From Spirochaetaceae bacterium (GTDB lineage: Bacteria > Spirochaetota > Spirochaetia > Treponematales > Breznakiellaceae): DNA of 16,071 nt. The stretch covers positions 1 through 16,071 of the forward strand of contig JAITRV010000257.1 of the NCBI GenBank assembly GCA_031288215.1. The letters are read 5' to 3'. This document shows, in pieces, positions 8,267 through 14,552 of the stretch (positions are counted from its first letter, which is position 1; every line of letters starts with the position of its first letter). Both the position numbers and the translations under genes were made by a program. The notes beneath the pieces are model-generated. The model saw only the letters and a list, made by a program, of their open reading frames with translations. It did not search any database and had not been told where the DNA came from.

Positions 8267-8295
8267 AAGATAGCGTATTCCGCTCACTCCCTCAA
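8267..8295 (-). promoter_or_regulatory. Candidate promoter of the membrane-protein gene, leaderless geometry
   Basis: Minus strand TTGAGG (8295-8290), a 17-bp spacer and TATCTT (8272-8267). The expected transcript start, about 7-8 nt downstream of the -10, falls on 8260-8259, which is the start codon itself. No ribosome binding site is present. Confidence 0.45.
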
Positions 8296-8338
8296 GGGTC
8301 AAAAACCCCCTGAAAAAGCGTATGACGAACCAATCATG

Positions 8339-8344
8339 TATAAT
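8339..8344 (+). promoter_or_regulatory. Consensus -10 box upstream of the DUF2259-like gene
   Basis: A perfect TATAAT lies 62 nt before ATG 8407 in an AT-rich leader that ends in the ribosome binding site. No convincing -35 is seen at the usual distance, so the promoter may depend on an activator or another sigma factor. Confidence 0.4.
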
Positions 8345-8406
8345 AGTCCTATTTTCCTCAAGAAGCCTCATTTTTATCCGATATGTATGAGAGAGGAGAC
8401 GCTCCA

Positions 8407-9102
8407 ATGGTTGGAAAAAAATCTGCCTGGGCAGCCCTTATGGCATTTATTCTTTGCGGTCCCTGTCTGTGGGCAGGGGATGTGGCCCTTTTTGTGGATC
8501 TGGGGTTTTCCCCGGATGGAAAAACCTATATGTTCGGTCAGTACGGCGTACAATCCGAAACCCTGCGCCCCTGGGCGGATCTGTATGTGGTAGACGTAGG
8601 CCGGAATAACTTTGTTTCCGGGGGAAGGATTTCCTATGTCCATACCGACCCGGTCATCGCGGGCCAGGATGGATCCGGCGCCCTGTACCGGCTCATTGCC
8701 AACAACGCCGCCCTGGCGGAACGGCACCGGATAAACTACCTCTTCCAGGGGCAGCCCCTCTTTATCGCCCTGAACGGCCAGGACGCCGGATCGGCCGCCG
8801 AATTCCGGGATTTTGAGAAGGGCGAATCCTACCGGGCCGCGCTGTCCGCTTCGGTAGAGGGAAGCGGCGAGAGCCTCCGGTCCTCCTTCCATATCAGCCT
8901 GGAACGGACCGGCCGGGACGGAAAGAAGCAGACCTATACCGTCGGGACCCCCCAGCTCAAGCGGCCCCAGATCACGTCCTACGGCATCAAGAAGGTCATG
9001 GTGGCCCCCCATGACGGTTCCATCATTTTCGTCATTGAAATGAGAAAACAGAGCGCCAACGGCTTCGACGTCCGCTATATGGTCGAGGCCCTCCGGCTTT
9101 AG
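8407..9102 (+). CDS. Predicted secreted protein, DUF2259-like, 231 aa
   Basis: ATG 8407 is chosen over the in-frame ATG 8383 because GAGAGGAG lies 8 nt before it. The N-terminus is a Sec-type signal peptide: basic MVGKK, a hydrophobic core AWAALMAFILCG and a likely cut near CLWAGD (about residue 23). The cysteines in LCGPC raise the alternative of a lipoprotein, but no clean lipobox is present. The mature part begins ALFVDLGFSPDGKTYMFGQYG, resembling the DUF2259 predicted secreted family seen in spirochaetes. It is followed by a hydrophilic, mainly beta-type sequence with no enzyme motif. It is expected to act in the periplasm or cell envelope; the role is unknown. It is a single-gene unit with its own promoter region and a possible terminator downstream. 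Family assignment is from remembered sequence similarity. Confidence 0.8.
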   Translation: MVGKKSAWAALMAFILCGPCLWAGDVALFVDLGFSPDGKTYMFGQYGVQSETLRPWADLYVVDVGRNNFVSGGRISYVHTDPVIAGQDGSGALYRLIANNAALAERHRINYLFQGQPLFIALNGQDAGSAAEFRDFEKGESYRAALSASVEGSGESLRSSFHISLERTGRDGKKQTYTVGTPQLKRPQITSYGIKKVMVAPHDGSIIFVIEMRKQSANGFDVRYMVEALRL

Positions 9103-9146
9103 GAGGGGGTAAAGACACAACAACGACGCATAACCACGTCGGAGCT

Positions 9147-9178
9147 GGGTCCGCCAACCGGACCCTTACAAACTTTTT
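9147..9178 (+). terminator. Possible rho-independent terminator after the DUF2259-like gene
   Basis: A perfect 7-bp stem GGGTCCG / CGGACCC with the 5-nt loop CCAAC (9147-9165) is followed by TTACAAAC and then five T residues (9174-9178). The T tract sits 8 nt from the stem, so it is a weak example. The same stem faces the end of the antitoxin-like gene on the other strand, but lacks a T tract there. Confidence 0.35.
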
Positions 9179-9186
9179 GCGGGGGG

Positions 9187-9420
9187 CTATTTGTTATTTG
9201 CTATGGTGGCGCTGATTTCCCGGTGTACCAGTTCGGCGATAATTTCCGCCGGAGTCTTGTGGGCGGCTTCGGCATGAGCGGCAATTGCTCTGCTGGTTTC
9301 AGGGTCAAGTTTTACCGACATACCGTATTTACGGGCAAAATAGCCCGGTTTGCTCAAATCCGGCATAATGGTGTTTTTGGTGTAATAGTCGTCCCAATAT
9401 TCCGCTTCCTGGTCGGTCAT
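9187..9420 (-). CDS. Small ribbon-helix-helix-type protein, putative antitoxin, 77 aa
   Basis: The start is ATG 9420, with an ideal AGGAGG six bases upstream; an in-frame ATG at 9450 would overlap the preceding gene and lacks such a site. The acidic N-terminal part (EAEYWDDYYTKN) is followed by YGMSVKLDPETSRAI and a helical C-terminus (HKTPAEIIAELVHREI). A strand plus two helices in this order is what RHH/CopG-like DNA-binding antitoxins show, and the acidic segment could bind the partner. It begins 10 bp after the BrnT-like gene. Toxin first and RHH antitoxin second is the order of brnT-brnA modules. If so, it would neutralise the toxin and repress the pair's transcription; that role is inference from fold pattern and gene order. 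Confidence 0.65.
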   Translation of the reverse strand: MTDQEAEYWDDYYTKNTIMPDLSKPGYFARKYGMSVKLDPETSRAIAAHAEAAHKTPAEIIAELVHREISATIANNK

Positions 9421-9430
9421 ACCCTTCCTC

Positions 9431-9682
9431 CTATAGATCCAAGAATACATGATAAGCCCTACGGCATTTCATGGCATGGAATACATTGATCTTATCGCCT
9501 TCAAATATATTATACAGAATTTCAAGCGGATTACCACTGCGATCAAACCCAATAAGGAGGTTTTTATGTTCTTCCCCAGGCATGGCATGGTCAAATACGC
9601 GCTGTTCAAAGGCACTGCGAATGTCCGCTTCAAGGATACCATGTTTGAAGGCGGTAGGTTTGAAGATAAATTCTTCTTCCAT
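9431..9682 (-). CDS. Small BrnT-like protein, putative toxin, 83 aa
   Basis: The sequence MEEEFIFKPTAFKHGI, VFDHAMPGEEHKNLLIGFDR and INVFHAMKCRRAY follows the outline of BrnT/RelE-fold ribonuclease toxins. That outline is an N-terminal KHG segment, a central strand pair ending in a G(F)DRxG turn, and a C-terminal strand with basic residues (KCRRAY here, where BrnT has ARRAT). Similarity is distant and no database check was possible. A TAA lies immediately before ATG 9682, so no longer start exists. A strong GAGGAGGG lies about 16 nt upstream, which is too far for normal initiation; translation may be weak. The gene lies 64 bp behind pyk on the same strand and directly before the RHH-like gene. 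Both small genes are AT-richer than their surroundings. Confidence 0.6.
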   Translation of the reverse strand: MEEEFIFKPTAFKHGILEADIRSAFEQRVFDHAMPGEEHKNLLIGFDRSGNPLEILYNIFEGDKINVFHAMKCRRAYHVFLDL

Positions 9683-9746
9683 AATTTAGATTCTACTACC
9701 CTCCTCATGGCGCGGCAAGCCGGCCCCGGCTCCCTTTCGGAGGCCT

Positions 9747-11558
9747 TTACTCGATGCTTCCTTCGTAGATTATCTTTTCGCTGCCGTCCACCGTCACGGT
9801 GATGTGGTCTTCGATGAGGCTCATCGCTTTATCGACCTGGACGACGTAGACGATGTCCGGGTTTACCATCTTGAGCATCTCCCGGGGCAATTCGGAAGAG
9901 CGCTCCACGATGATGCCCCGGGCAATCCTGATGATCGGGATGAAGGATTTGTCGAGGGTATGGGTCAAGAGGATTTCCCCGCCGTTACTGCGCAGCAGGG
10001 AGGACGCCTCGCTCAGGGTGTTCGCCTTTACGATGCGGCCCGTGCAGCGTCCGCCCAAACCGCGCTGCCCGCGCCCCAGGATCTTGCCGATGACGTGAAT
10101 CCGTATCATGTTTGCCGAGTGCGGCGAATTGACCGGCACCCCCGCGGTAAACACCACCTTGTCCGACACCTTGATAAAACCCTCTTTTATGGCCGCGCGC
10201 TGGGCGCCCTGTATCGTGGCCTCGCTGTCAAGTTCGTTTTGAACGGCCAGCGGGATGATGCCCCAGTACAGCAGCATCCTCCGGCGGATCTTCTCGCTGG
10301 GGGACGCGCCGATGATCGGCCGCAGGGGGCGGTATTTGCTGACAAGCCGCGCGGTATTGCCGGAAATGGTCGGCGTGATGATGCAGGCCGCGTTTATCGT
10401 TTCCGCTATCAGCACGGCGGATTCCGCGATGGACTGGGGCATATCGCTTGAGCGCTTCAGCCGTCCCCGGCGTTCAAGCTGATGCTGCCGGTACACCTCC
10501 GCGGCTTCCACCGTCCGCGCGATCCGGTCCATCGTCTCCACCGCTTCTTCCGGGTACATGCCGTTCGCCGTCTCGCCGGACAACATCACGCAGTCGCTGC
10601 CGTCCAGAATCGCGTTAGCCACATCAGCCGCTTCGGCGCGGGTGGGGCGCGGGTTGCGGATCATCGAGTCCAGCATCTGCGTCGCGGTGATAACGGGCTT
10701 CCCCTCGTTGTTGCACAGCTCAATGATGTGTTTCTGCGCCAGCGGCACCTGCTCCGGCGGGATTTGCACGCCGAGATCTCCGCGGGCAACCATTATCCCG
10801 GCGGATACGAGGATGATGTCCCGGATGTTTTCCAGCCCCTCCTCGTCCTCGATCTTCGCGATGACCGGCATATCGGATCCTATCGACGCGAGGAATTTCT
10901 CTATGGCCGTAACGTCCTCGCGCTTTCGGATAAAGGAGGCCGCCACGCAGTCCATCCCCTGCTCCGCGGCAAACCGGAGATCCTCCATGTCCTGCTCCGA
11001 CAGGGCCGGCAGGCGGGTACGCACCCCCAGCACGTTGACGTTTTTCCTGCTGCCCAGCTCTCCGCCCGCCTCAACCCTGCAGCGCATGATCCGCCCCTCA
11101 AGCGCGATACATTCGAGCGACAGAAGGCCGTCCGCAATCAGAATCCGCGCGCCCACCCTGATATCATCCGCCAAAAGCTCATAGCTCACGACGATACGCG
11201 CCGCGCCCCCCTCTTTCAGCGTAAAAACCCCGTCCGCGCCGTAACGTTTTTCCGCGTCCCCCGCGGCTATCACGTCCACCGTTTCGCCCGCCTCAAGCAC
11301 GACGCTCTTGCCGTCCTTCACGAGGCCCGTGCGGATCTCCGGCCCCTTGGTATCCATCAGCAGCGCCACCGTCGCGTTCTCAAGCTCCGCCGCCCGCCGC
11401 ACCATGGCTATCGCGTCCGCCTTGTCCGTATGATTGCCGTGCGAAAAATTAAACCGCGCGACATTCATCCCCTTACGGATGAGCGCCCGCGCCCGCTCGA
11501 CGCTGTCCACCGCCGGCCCCATCGTCGCTATTATCCGTGTGTTTCTCATCCTTTCCAT
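9747..11558 (-). CDS. pyk: Pyruvate kinase with extra C-terminal domain, 603 aa
   Basis: Catalyses phosphoenolpyruvate + ADP to pyruvate + ATP, the last step of glycolysis, in the cytosol. Residues are numbered from ATG 11558; the canonical MRNTRIIATMGPA begins at residue 4 (ATG 11549), so either codon may be used. Active-site and ligand motifs are NFSHG (37-41), MDTKGPEIRTG (68-78), the catalytic-lysine segment IAKIEDEEGLENI (223-235), MVARGDLG (246-253) and TATQMLDSMI (291-300). A normal core ends near 480. Residues about 490-603 form the extra C-terminal sequence found in Bacillus-type enzymes, related to the PEP-utilising mobile domain, but its usual SHA-type motif reads SELPR here. Alanine is mostly GCG, unlike the GCC-rich neighbours. 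An extended -10 box sits just before the start codon and no good Shine-Dalgarno site is present. Confidence 0.95.
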   Translation of the reverse strand: MERMRNTRIIATMGPAVDSVERARALIRKGMNVARFNFSHGNHTDKADAIAMVRRAAELENATVALLMDTKGPEIRTGLVKDGKSVVLEAGETVDVIAAGDAEKRYGADGVFTLKEGGAARIVVSYELLADDIRVGARILIADGLLSLECIALEGRIMRCRVEAGGELGSRKNVNVLGVRTRLPALSEQDMEDLRFAAEQGMDCVAASFIRKREDVTAIEKFLASIGSDMPVIAKIEDEEGLENIRDIILVSAGIMVARGDLGVQIPPEQVPLAQKHIIELCNNEGKPVITATQMLDSMIRNPRPTRAEAADVANAILDGSDCVMLSGETANGMYPEEAVETMDRIARTVEAAEVYRQHQLERRGRLKRSSDMPQSIAESAVLIAETINAACIITPTISGNTARLVSKYRPLRPIIGASPSEKIRRRMLLYWGIIPLAVQNELDSEATIQGAQRAAIKEGFIKVSDKVVFTAGVPVNSPHSANMIRIHVIGKILGRGQRGLGGRCTGRIVKANTLSEASSLLRSNGGEILLTHTLDKSFIPIIRIARGIIVERSSELPREMLKMVNPDIVYVVQVDKAMSLIEDHITVTVDGSEKIIYEGSIE

Positions 11559-11564
11559 AAAACC

Positions 11565-11573
11565 ATTATACCA
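11565..11573 (-). promoter_or_regulatory. Extended -10 promoter of pyk, leaderless geometry
   Basis: Minus strand TGGTATAAT, a perfect TATAAT with the extended TGn element. Only GGTTTT separates it from ATG 11558, so a transcript starting 7 nt after the box would begin at the A of the start codon. No good -35 is seen; extended -10 promoters can work without one. Confidence 0.55.
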
Positions 11574-11616
11574 CATCCGAACAAAGGCCGCTACCTTCAA
11601 GAACCTCCCTTTTTGA

Positions 11617-11675
11617 GGGGGGGCGCTGTTTCCGGGCCTGATCGGCATAATGCAGCCTCATGGACGCGCCCCCCC
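11617..11675. repeat. 10-bp inverted repeat flanking a 39-nt spacer in the pyk upstream region
   Basis: GGGGGGGCGC (11617-11626) is matched by GCGCCCCCCC (11666-11675). The intergenic stretch 11559-11832 is otherwise non-coding on both strands: GC-rich, with homopolymeric G and C runs and no recognisable gene or RNA. The repeat could be a small dispersed element or a relic; nothing else identifies it. Confidence 0.4.
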
Positions 11676-11805
11676 TGGCTCCAGCCCGCTTCGCGGTCTT
11701 CCGCCACCCCCCCCATCCGCCGCCGAATCCCTGACGGCGCGCAACGGCCCCGCCGAACCTTCCCCATGACATTCGTCATCCCGCCTGTACTTTTTTCTCA
11801 ATCTT

Positions 11806-11814
11806 TGGTATGAT
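11806..11814 (+). promoter_or_regulatory. Extended -10 promoter for the coiled-coil PD-(D/E)XK gene
   Basis: TGGTATGAT, an extended -10 element, lies 18 nt before ATG 11833. A poor -35 match TGTACT (11786-11791) sits 17 bp upstream of the -10 hexamer. Confidence 0.45.
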
Positions 11815-11832
11815 TGTATCGAGGATATTCCT

Positions 11833-12489
11833 ATGAGCGACATTCAAGAACGAAAACCAGCCCGGGAGGGCCTGGACTTTGAGCATGTGTGGGCCATGTT
11901 CAAGGAATTCTCCCGTGAAGCGGACCGCCGTTCCGCGGAGTTGGACCGCCGGTTCGCGGAAACGGACCGTCAGTTTCAGGAACTAAAGCGCCTCTTCACG
12001 GATACGGACCGCAGAATGAAAGAGACGGACCGCCAGATGAAGGAAACGGACCGTAAAATCAGCAAATTGGGCAGCCGGATCGGCGAATTAATCGAAAACC
12101 TCGTGGCGTCCAATCTTTTGGGAAAATTCAAGGACCGGGGACTCGTCTTCTCGGAACTCAACGTCAATACCACTATCGAGAATCCCGACGGTACCTTCCT
12201 GGCGGAGCTTGATATCTTCCTTGAAGGCGGCAGTACCGCCCTGGCGGTGGAAGTGAAGTCAAAAGTAACGATAGCGGATGTCAAGGAGCACCTCAAGCGG
12301 CTGGAAAAATTGCGGCGCTATGCCGATGAACGCGGGGATACGCGGAAGTTCCTGGGAGCGATAGCGGGGGGGATTGTCCCCAGGGAGGCAGGGGCGTTCG
12401 TCATAGAAAAGGGCCTTTTCCTGATCCAACAATCCGGGGAAACCGCCGTCATCGCCGTCCCCGAGGGCTTCGTTCCCCGGACATGGTAG
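11833..12489 (+). CDS. Coiled-coil protein with PD-(D/E)XK nuclease-like domain, 218 aa
   Basis: ATG 11833 has GAGGA seven bases upstream. Residues about 25-80 form a coiled coil built of seven-residue units such as TDRRMKE and TDRQMKE. After this comes an alpha/beta domain with ELD at 125-127 and EVK at 140-142, spaced like the E-x-D ... ExK core of the PD-(D/E)XK superfamily. An upstream helix with GELIENLVA (84-92) could supply the additional acidic residue. This layout matches DUF3782-type proteins that are common in spirochaetes and cyanobacteria. Whether it cuts DNA is not known for the family as far as I can say. It is a single gene with its own promoter; the next gene starts 116 bp later behind its own promoter, so no operon with chemotaxis is implied. 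Confidence 0.78.
   Translation: MSDIQERKPAREGLDFEHVWAMFKEFSREADRRSAELDRRFAETDRQFQELKRLFTDTDRRMKETDRQMKETDRKISKLGSRIGELIENLVASNLLGKFKDRGLVFSELNVNTTIENPDGTFLAELDIFLEGGSTALAVEVKSKVTIADVKEHLKRLEKLRRYADERGDTRKFLGAIAGGIVPREAGAFVIEKGLFLIQQSGETAVIAVPEGFVPRTW
12004..12060 (+). repeat. 21-bp tandem repeat encoding coiled-coil heptads
   Basis: Units starting ACGGACCG begin at 12004, 12025 and 12046 (the last partial, to 12060), each encoding TDR plus four residues. More diverged copies of the ga/gcGGACCG core precede it from about 11921. Repeat number sets the coiled-coil length and could change by slippage. Confidence 0.7.
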
Positions 12490-12545
12490 ATAAACAACCT
12501 CCTTTTTTTGAGTAAACGCCGATGCCCCGGTTAAATTCCGTCCCC

Positions 12546-12575
12546 TTGACATGCCGCTCCTCCCGAAGGTACAAT
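12546..12575 (+). promoter_or_regulatory. Strong sigma70-like promoter of the chemotaxis operon
   Basis: A perfect -35 TTGACA (12546-12551), an 18-bp spacer and TACAAT (12570-12575, five of six). The transcript would start near 12582, giving a leader of about 24 nt with a G-rich ribosome binding region before ATG 12606. This is the best promoter match in the window. The 116-bp gap it lies in (12490-12605) shows no clear terminator for the upstream gene. Confidence 0.75.
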
Positions 12576-12605
12576 AGAAAAAATTGGGGGAGGGGGGGAA
12601 AGACC

Positions 12606-13070
12606 ATGCCGGAGGCATATTCAGACGCGGCGGCCAATACGGAAAAATACCTTATCTTCACTATCCTGGGGAAGCATTATACCTTCCCGTCCCGGTTTAT
12701 CAGCGAGGTTACCGCCTTTGAGAAGGTGTATCCCCTGCCCCTGCTGCCGCCTTATATCCGGGGCATCATCAACCGCTACTCCGTGCCCTACGCCCTCATC
12801 GACCTCGGCCTGCTTATCCGGGAAACGGCTACCCCCGAAGCCAAAGTCGTGGTCCTGAAGGAGGCGGTGGAAAAATTGGCCTTCCTCATCGACGATGTGG
12901 TGGACATTATTGATATTCCGGTTTCCGACATCCTCAAGTTTGAACAGGGAGCGGAATGGGATGACAGTACCGATATTATCGAATCGTCCTTCGAATGGCA
13001 CGATACCGATGTATTCGTCCTTGGTATCCGGCAGATCCTCAACCGGATAACCACCGATTTTGAGGCTTAG
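12606..13070 (+). CDS. cheW: CheW chemotaxis coupling protein, 154 aa
   Basis: CheW bridges methyl-accepting chemotaxis receptors and the CheA kinase in the polar signalling array. ATG 12606 follows a purine-rich GGGGGAGGGGGGGAAAG leader and sits a normal distance after the promoter; the frame also extends upstream but would then include the promoter. The single CheW domain runs through nearly the whole protein: KYLIFTILGKHYTFP (14-28), the conserved VYPLPLLPPYIRGIINR segment (41-57), DLGLLI (66-71), then VVVLKE and LAFLIDDVVDIIDIP (91-105). Length is normal for CheW. First gene of the operon, 10 bp before the divergent CheW-like gene. CheA and CheY are not in the window, so they must be encoded elsewhere or beyond the right edge. 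Confidence 0.92.
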   Translation: MPEAYSDAAANTEKYLIFTILGKHYTFPSRFISEVTAFEKVYPLPLLPPYIRGIINRYSVPYALIDLGLLIRETATPEAKVVVLKEAVEKLAFLIDDVVDIIDIPVSDILKFEQGAEWDDSTDIIESSFEWHDTDVFVLGIRQILNRITTDFEA

Positions 13071-13080
13071 GGCCCGTTCC

Positions 13081-13548
13081 ATGCGGTATTTTCTCTGCGG
13101 CTTTGACGATTTTTTCCTGGGGGTACGCGAGGATTCCGTGGCCGCCATCATGATCTATCCCGATGCGGTGTCGGACATGATCAAACGGGATGAGGCCGGG
13201 GATGTGTTCTTTTCCCTGCCCCATTTCTTCGATCTGGCCGATAAAACGGTCCGGCACGGCATCGTCCTCAAGGCCGGACAGGGGGCCGGGGAACTCCCGG
13301 GGCTTGAACCCCCGGCGGAGGCAGGCGAGGAGGGGCCGCGGCAGGTGCTCCTGGTGAGGACCGTGGAACGGGAAGCGGACTTTGCCCCGGAGGATATATG
13401 CCCCCTGCCGAAACTGCTCACGGCCCAGGGGAAGGTTCCCTTTTTGAAGGGGATTTCCTTTGCCGGGCAAGCCATGATCGTGTTCATCGATCCCGCGGTC
13501 CTCGTCGCCCGGATGCTGGAAGCGGAGGGGGAGAAGGAGGAGAAATGA
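13081..13548 (+). CDS. Divergent CheW-like protein of the chemotaxis operon, 155 aa
   Basis: The frame also allows a TTG start at 13060 overlapping cheW, but ATG 13081 gives the natural start MRYFLCGFDDFFLGV. The pattern resembles a degenerate CheW fold: an N-terminal strand pair, a VAAIMIYPDA segment, then LLVRTVEREADFAPEDICPLPKL and a final FLKGISFAGQAMIVFIDP near residues 121-138. The hallmark PLP-xxP-xxRG(I/L)xxxRG stretch of true CheW is missing, so normal receptor or CheA contacts may be lost. A glycine/proline/glutamate-rich loop (67-86) interrupts the middle. Its stop overlaps the cheB start (ATGA at 13545-13548), so translation is probably coupled. A role as accessory coupling or scaffold protein is inference; identity is otherwise unknown. 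Confidence 0.7.
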   Translation: MRYFLCGFDDFFLGVREDSVAAIMIYPDAVSDMIKRDEAGDVFFSLPHFFDLADKTVRHGIVLKAGQGAGELPGLEPPAEAGEEGPRQVLLVRTVEREADFAPEDICPLPKLLTAQGKVPFLKGISFAGQAMIVFIDPAVLVARMLEAEGEKEEK

Positions 13549-14552
13549 TACGGGTCCTCATCGTGGACGACAGCCCCCTGGTACGGACGATAATCCGGGA
13601 TTTTCTGGAAAACGACGAGTCCTTTACCGTGGTGGGGGAAGCGGAAAACGGCCTGGAGGCCCTGCAAAAAGCCCGGGAATTGGCCCCTGACCTCATCACC
13701 ATGGATCTTGAGATGCCCGTGATAAACGGCCTGGAGGCGATTGAGGGGATCATGAAAACCATGAACATCCCGATTGTGGTAATCGCCGCCAAGGATACGG
13801 CCAAAAACGTCTACGAAGCCACGGTCAAGGGGGCCCTGGATTTCTTTGCCAAGGTTAATTTCACCACCGCCATCAGCGAGGAAAAACAAACCTTCATCCG
13901 CTCCTCCCTCAAGCGGATCTCCGGGATAAAGGCACGGCAAAAGGCGGCGGTAACGCCGGAACCGCCGCCTAACCGGAAGGTGGATGTCCGGGAAATCCGG
14001 GGAGTGGTGATCGCCGCCTCCACCGGAGGGCCCAAGGCCCTGATGTCCCTCTGCGCGGCCCTCCCCGCGGATTTCCCCGTGCCGGTGGTCCTGGTACAGC
14101 ATAACTCTTCGGGCTTCGATGCGGGCTTTGTCCAATGGCTCGACGACTATACCCCCCTGAAGGTCAAACTTGCGGAGGAGCCGGAGGCTCCCGAAGGGGG
14201 AAAGCTCTACGTGGCCCCCACGGATAAGCATCTGACCCTGACGGGGGGGCGGTTTCTCTTTGACGACAGGGAACCGGTGAACAACCAAAAGCCATCGGCG
14301 GATATCCTCTTTAAAAGCGCGGCCAAATGCTGGGGCGCCGGGGCGATCTCGGTGGTCCTCACCGGGATGGGCGCCGACGGCGCCGAAGGTACCCGGTATA
14401 TACGGCAGGCCGGGGGAATCACCATCGCCCAGGACGAGGGCAGTTCCATGATCTACGGAATGCCCAAGGCGGCCTTTGAGACCGGCTGTGTGGATATCGT
14501 CCTGCCCCTGGAAAAAATTCCCCAACAGCTCATCGATCTCATCAAGCCATGA
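13545..14552 (+). CDS. cheB: CheB receptor methylesterase/deamidase with receiver domain, 335 aa
   Basis: Removes methyl groups from (and deamidates) glutamates of chemoreceptors; phosphorylation of its receiver by CheA activates it, closing the adaptation loop against CheR. GAAGGAGGAGA lies just before ATG 13545, and the start overlaps the previous stop as ATGA. The receiver occupies about 1-120, with the acidic pocket D8-D9 and phospho-acceptor D54 (TMDLEMP). A proline-rich linker spans about 125-147. The catalytic domain follows, with the Ser159-His186-Asp278 triad seen in AASTGGP, QHNSSG and GMGADG. Two receiver positions differ from the norm: the Ser/Thr switch position reads Ala (VVIAAKD, 78-84) and the Lys-Pro after the last strand is K103-V104. 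The catalytic triad is intact. Its stop overlaps cheR by ATGA. Confidence 0.95.
   Translation: MIRVLIVDDSPLVRTIIRDFLENDESFTVVGEAENGLEALQKARELAPDLITMDLEMPVINGLEAIEGIMKTMNIPIVVIAAKDTAKNVYEATVKGALDFFAKVNFTTAISEEKQTFIRSSLKRISGIKARQKAAVTPEPPPNRKVDVREIRGVVIAASTGGPKALMSLCAALPADFPVPVVLVQHNSSGFDAGFVQWLDDYTPLKVKLAEEPEAPEGGKLYVAPTDKHLTLTGGRFLFDDREPVNNQKPSADILFKSAAKCWGAGAISVVLTGMGADGAEGTRYIRQAGGITIAQDEGSSMIYGMPKAAFETGCVDIVLPLEKIPQQLIDLIKP

Noticed and set aside
9469..9708. 79-residue minus-strand frame starting at ATG 9708
   Set aside because: It covers the BrnT-like gene in another frame; the Shine-Dalgarno-like sequence lies after its ATG, not before it.
9728..9745. Hairpin just after the pyk stop as a terminator
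   Set aside because: The stem has a bulge and no T tract follows on the minus strand, so pyk and the small gene pair may be co-transcribed.
11559..11832. Small coding frames between pyk and the coiled-coil gene
   Set aside because: Candidates on both strands lack ribosome binding sites and are rich in G, R and P with no protein-like pattern.
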